Shown piece by piece: positions 59,369-64,000 of a stretch of DNA of 64,000 nt. Every line of letters starts with the position of its first letter. The stretch's first letter is position 1. This DNA comes from Leptoclinus maculatus (taxonomy: Eukaryota > Chordata > Actinopteri > Perciformes > Stichaeidae): positions 6,689,318 through 6,753,317 of the forward strand of contig JAVDOI010000010.1 of NCBI GenBank assembly GCA_032191485.1, read 5' to 3'. Under the pieces are notes generated by a model. It saw nothing but the letters and a program-made list of their open reading frames with translations, had not been told where the DNA came from and did no database searches. Position numbers and translations under genes: made by a program.

Positions 59369-62300
59369 TTTAACTTGCACAGGGCTGCTTGTGTGTGCCT
59401 TCTATCCTGGATCACGGATCTGGAGAGGGGCAATCAGGAGGAGATAAGGCCATGAGGCGTCCCCTGTGTGCTTAGGCGGGAGCAGCACGGAACTGTCCCT
59501 GAACTGCCAGCAACACACACACACAGGCGCACACACACACACACACGTGCGCCCACCATATGGCATGGGATAAAACAATGCCACACCATATATTGTCAAA
59601 AGCACCATGAAGCTTTGAACCGTAAAGTGAAGTCACAGTTGGGACAGTTTACTTATTTTCTTCTTTGAATGAAGAACAGAAGCAGAAGTTGTTGATTTGA
59701 GCATCAATCTGTTAACGCAAAAGTACATTTTAACATAACACTAATGTCAGCTTTAGTTCCAACATGTGGATTGCTTCTTTAAAAGTTAAAAGAAAATACA
59801 TATTGCATAGATATGCGACTGCTGTTCATGTCAGCTTTGATTATATCACTTAGCTCGTTCTTTTCCTTATTTCTGTAAAAACACACACTTTGTTCATACA
59901 CTCGCACACAAACAGATGCACACACACACACACACACACAGGCAGTGAAGAACAGAGGTTTTGGAGTTTGCTGACTGGGTGTATTTTCTGGGAGGCCCTT
60001 GATTTCCTCGTCATATCTTTTATTGTCCCTCACAACTAACCAGCTGTCATGGTGCATCCTCGTTAGATGGAAGTAACACACTCACACACACACACAGACA
60101 CGCGCTCTGAACTTACAGATGGAGAAGCACGACTGCTAAGAGGGTCCACTCTGGAGTTCTGTGGATGATGTTTGTGTTGGTGAACCTGTGGTGTTAAGAA
60201 AAAAACCCACAAACAGGTCAGTCACAACGGAACGATTATGTCACGTAAGGGCATTTGTCTATGTGTTGCAGATCTATCTAAACACAGAACATACACATAA
60301 CTCTGTTGGAGCAACCTTCTCTAAAGGCAGGTGTCAAAAATCACAAGATTCTGGTGATAAGTAAACTAGAGAAACAGAATGTGCACGAGGCCGGACGGAC
60401 CACCACAAACACTGCCTGCAATAGTGCGCTGATGTATGCGTCTGTGACAGCGCTGTGTGTATTCTTTGGCTTCAGCCTCTTGTCAGCGGGGCCTCCGACT
60501 GCAGAAAAGAGAATTCCTGGAAGCAGGACTCTGGAGGTGTTACTCACCACACAGTGATTTAATAGACCTCCTGTTGACAACATCCTCACCAGCCAATAGG
60601 AACCCAGAGTACTTCTATGGCAGGAAATGTTTAATTCTGGTTCAAGTTTTAAAGATTTCTTTATAAACCGCTATAGTGACTACTACTGGGCAAGTAAAAA
60701 TACGTATTAAAAGTCTATTAAAATGCAATTACAAAGGGCAGCACTCCATCTCAGGACCTTGAAGGCGTGTACAGACTGTGCTGATCTCCCTGTTTGAGTG
60801 GGACAATTATTCTTAAAGGCACTTTTCATTGAAGACATTTGAACGTGTACAGGTGTAAATAATCAAATGAATGATTTATTTAGCTGCTTCAGTTTCAACG
60901 TCCTGGTATTGTGCATGCTGGTTCACTGTCACGGCGTATTTAAATAGCCTCGTTAACATTATAATTATAATGATATAATTGTTATTGTTTTGTGAAGTTC
61001 AGTGATCTCATGTAATTCCTGCATTGCTCCACCCATCTCTAACCTGAGCTCATTTCTAAACAGCCTGAAGTGGCAACACCTGTGTACGGCACCTTAAAAA
61101 CATGTAATACTGTTTGTATGCAACAACAGATTAACACAGAGTGTGTGTTTTCTACCTGCATCTGCATCCATCTATAATAGTCTCAAGCAGATTGTGTTTT
61201 TTAAACCTTTCAAACCTCTTGACAGGCCAAAAAAATGTCCTGATGACACTGGAAAATAGTTCGGCAAAACGCTCCATGTACAATACATCAGCGTCGACGT
61301 TTCAGAAAAGCATACGGAAACAAAACACCATTAAATAAACACATATGTGTGAATGTGTGTAATAAATGTGGTGCAACAATAAGCCTCTTTCACAGCAGAC
61401 ATTTTGACTTCATCATAACAATGAAAATCCTGAATGTTATTAATCACACTAACTATTTACTATGTTACATTTAAATATCCACAGCATGCACAATATGAAG
61501 GTACTGGAACAAAAAGCACCAGAACACATTATAGACATAATTCATGTTAATAACTTCAGCTGAGCTTGTTCTGCTATAACATGTCAAGATGTCTGCTGTG
61601 AAAAGAAGTCTATAGACGGCTGATGAAACTCTTGTTGTCATGTTTCATGTCTTCCAGTAGGAGGAACCAGAGTTCTTCATCAAATCTACAGAGAACGTTG
61701 TGGATTATAAAGAGTCAGTTAGAGGGAAGAAGAAAAATATGTAGTTTTGATTTTGGGGGTGAACTGTCCCTTCCAATGAAATCAATGTGTTAACTACAAG
61801 TTCTAGTTTCTCCAATTAGTATATATATTACAGAACTCAGGAAGATGAGAGATCGATGTTTTTGTTGCTGGTAGCAGAGCGTTTACTCACTCTAGAGAAA
61901 TAAACGTATCTCAATGAGTTTAAGTAGGCAAAACGTTGCAATAACTTTATCAATATAACCATTTAAAAACAGAATAAAGCCTACATATGAAATATATTAG
62001 AGTATGACAGGATCCCTGTAACTCTCGAGAAAGCAAAATTTACCAGCAAGTACCTTGCAAAAATAACTATAAAGTTGGGGTACGTGTGTGTTTAACGGTG
62101 TGGCCTTATGCAGGCAGACCTGCAGAGCGGTGTGTGTATTTGTGTGTGCAGCACTGACCTGAATGTCCTGACCAGGTTGCTCAGGTCGGTGGAGAAGTCA
62201 CTGATGGTGAGACGCAGAGGACCGACAATGTTTCTGAGACTGCAACACAACACAGAGACAAAAAGATGAGCGACAAAGAGCGACAAATACAACAGAAATT

Positions 62301-63937
62301 TAACATTTTAACTGTCAATAAACTTGAGCTTGTAAGGGGAGCCAGAATCTTTAAATTTGTTTACTGTGAGTTTTCTCTCTTTTTGGCAAATTAATGTGTA
62401 TATAATAATAAACACACAATAAAAACACACACACACACACACACACCCACCAGCTGGTGAGCTTCTCCACTGCGATTCGTTTCTGGATGAGGTGCTGAGC
62501 ATGAGAGTCAACAAGCGGCAGAGCCGGGTCCTTTGTGCTCTGGTCCTGGACTGTCACCTGGTGAGGGAACAAACAAGATGTATTTGACCTCAGTACACAC
62601 GTTCTACTGATTCTTACAACGAGGCCCTTCATCAACACCCATCCTCTTTTCCCTTCACTCACCTTGCTTCCATGCGGCTCCTCCTCAGGTAGAATCCAGG
62701 TCCCCTTATAAAACTCCCTGACTCGTAGCTCCAGCTGCTGGGTCTCTTGCTGCAGCACATGGTAGTCTGGAGCTGCGGCAGACGGTCTCTTCTGCACCCC
62801 GGCGCCAACCCCCTCTGCATCCTCATCGGTCACCACATCCTCGAGGTCGTCTTCATCCAGCTCCTCCTCTTTTTCTTCTTTAACATCCGCAAGAGGCGAG
62901 CATAGCGAATGCTCAGCCCCGTACAGGAACTTCAGGGTCTCGTCTGTGCTCCAGTCCTTCAACGTTCTTCTCAGGCACTCGAGGAGATTCAGCCGGTTGG
63001 AGTCGGGTTCGGCTGCAGCAGTGTGGTTCTTGAGGAGTTCTTGTAGCCCTGCTGCCCCCCTCCTGCTCATACCCACCTGGGTGATGTTGAGGCCCGGCTG
63101 GCTGGTCAATGCCGCGTCGTGGCCGTCCTGATTCGTGTTGATCAGAGTTGAAGAAGGGAGAGTTTTGCTTTCTGTTAAGCCGTTTGGGTCGTCACCCGGT
63201 GGAGAAGTGAGTAGATTTGTGTGTTCTGTTTGTTTGGCTGTTAAGTCAACAGGCGGGGGAGCAGTGTGACTGACCGTCTCAGATAGATTGTACAAATTCA
63301 GCTTAGCTATAGCCTCTTCCACACCGAGTTCGTCGGGGAGGCCTCTCTCCTCTGGCACCTGCTCTCCATTAACTGTCTCAGCATCAGTTCCAACTTCTGT
63401 TTTACAAGAAAATGACTCCTGTCGATCCTCATCTTCTCTCTTTTTTCCCTCCCTGTCTGCTCCCTGACTTCGACGACCCTCAATCACCTTCTCATCGCCA
63501 TCCCTCCCCTGTTTCTTTCGCCTCTCCGTCTTCCCGTGATCAGTTTTCTTGTCTTCATCTGTACGTTTAGGCAGGTTGCCCCAGTGCACACTGGGTCCCT
63601 GCCGCGGGGAAACCACGCTGGAGACAAAGTCCTGCTCCTGTTCAATGTCGCTGCTTTCACCGTGGCCGTCTGCAGCAGAACCCAGCTGAGAGCTGCGAGG
63701 GTCCACGGGTTGAGCAGCAGGAGGGTTCTCCACGTCCTCCTCTTGGAGACTCCTCTCCAACAGCATCACAACCTCACCAGTACTCCCGCTGGACACACAT
63801 GGGTTACACATGGTTACATTTAGAACAGCAAACATTGTAAGATGTATCCATTAGTTAGTTGAATCAGCTCCGATATGTTAGTATTTAAAGCGAATACATA
63901 CCCATCTCCTTTCTTCATCAATATAATTTCTGGAGGA
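57405..63937 (-). CDS. rpap2: RPAP2, RNA polymerase II-associated protein 2 (C-terminal part; 5' end outside the window)
   Basis: RPAP2 dephosphorylates Ser5 of the Pol II CTD and helps assemble and import Pol II. Exons from 5' to 3' (minus): 63902-63937, 62663-63788, 62451-62557, 62159-62239, 60117-60185, 57405-57549, with matching phases, about 520 residues. The catalytic RTR1-type zinc domain should lie upstream, beyond the window edge. The first visible exon reads PPEIILMKKGDG. The large exon starts GSTGEVVMLLERSLQEEDVE and has EQDFVSS. It also has LLECLRRTLKDWSTDETLKF (human [20 protein letters not shown]), an acidic ELDEDDLEDVVTDEDAEG and RVREFYKGTWILPEEE. Later exons give DFSTDLSNLVRTFR, NTNIIHRTPEWTLLAVVLL and LKEELGLQEQDLLNIVQLFK. 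The middle of the large exon is charged, low-complexity and probably disordered. It converges with GFI1. Confidence 0.93.
57765..58115. repeat. Possible MITE-like repeat in the last RPAP2 intron
   Basis: Words such as GCGTTTACATGCACATGAG, CAGGATATGACGTTTAC (near 57822 and 58039) and AACCAGGATA recur within 350 bp, some in inverted form around TTTCTAGAAA. This suggests a palindromic fish MITE. Ends and target duplication are not defined. Confidence 0.4.
59337..59367. repeat. (TG)n microsatellite
   Basis: An uninterrupted TG tract in the RPAP2 intron. Confidence 0.95.
62425..62446. repeat. (CA)n microsatellite just inside an RPAP2 donor
   Basis: On the minus strand the donor of exon 62451-62557 reads GTGGGTG and continues directly into (TG)n. 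Confidence 0.9.
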
Positions 63938-64000
63938 CTGTCAGTGAGACAGAAAGTAAACATGCAGTTTTAATATGTAGAGGATTATAACATTTAATGA

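Larger units (their letters stand above)
57550..62158 (-). other. RPAP2 introns around the 69-bp exon
   Basis: Introns of about 2.6 kb (57550-60116) and 2.0 kb (60186-62158). Besides the MITE-like repeat, a CT-rich tract near 58365-58400 and a (TG)n microsatellite, I see no RNA gene or further exon. Confidence 0.7.

Noticed and set aside
1..64000. CRISPR arrays, operons, ribosome-binding sites, tRNA or rRNA genes
   Set aside because: The sequence is eukaryotic with spliced genes; no array of regular spacers and no tRNA or rRNA structure was seen.

Overview
The window is vertebrate nuclear DNA, most likely from a teleost fish. Its genes are split into many short GT-AG exons, their proteins match vertebrate families, and the spaces between hold (CA)n tracts, hAT-type elements, a LINE fragment and dispersed repeats typical of spiny-rayed fish. 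All gene calls come from reading translations, splice sites and reading-frame phase by eye. No database search was run.

Layout. 1-8.1 kb: no supported gene; repeats and a hAT transposase remnant. 8.1-20.7 kb (minus): CCDC18, a long coiled-coil protein in at least 23 coding exons. 21.4-30.1 kb (minus): MTF2, a Polycomb-like Tudor/PHD protein, with about 2 kb of 3' UTR. 31.3-40.6 kb (plus): DIPK1A (FAM69A), whose last intron carries a 3.2 kb TIR element with a second hAT-type element nested inside it. 42.3-45.5 kb (minus): RPL5, with two near-identical box C/D snoRNAs in introns 5 and 6. 45.5-53 kb: no supported gene; contains a perfect 71-bp hairpin. 53.2-55.7 kb (plus): GFI1, a SNAG-domain repressor with six zinc fingers. 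57.4-63.9 kb (minus): the C-terminal part of RPAP2, which continues beyond the window.

The order CCDC18-MTF2-DIPK1A-RPL5-GFI1-RPAP2 matches the human 1p22 block, except that TMED5 (between CCDC18 and MTF2 in mammals) and EVI5 (between RPL5 and GFI1) are not seen. The genes form conserved synteny, not an operon: MTF2 and DIPK1A diverge from a shared promoter region, DIPK1A/RPL5 and GFI1/RPAP2 converge. They work in chromatin repression (MTF2, GFI1), ribosome biogenesis (RPL5 and its snoRNAs), RNA polymerase II maturation (RPAP2), the ER (DIPK1A) and probably centrosomal material (CCDC18).

I found no wholly new system. The best leads are the duplicated snoRNA host arrangement, the nested TIR/foldback element next to a DIPK1A splice site, the perfect hairpin at 48.8 kb, and an in-frame stop in a candidate CCDC18 N-terminal exon.
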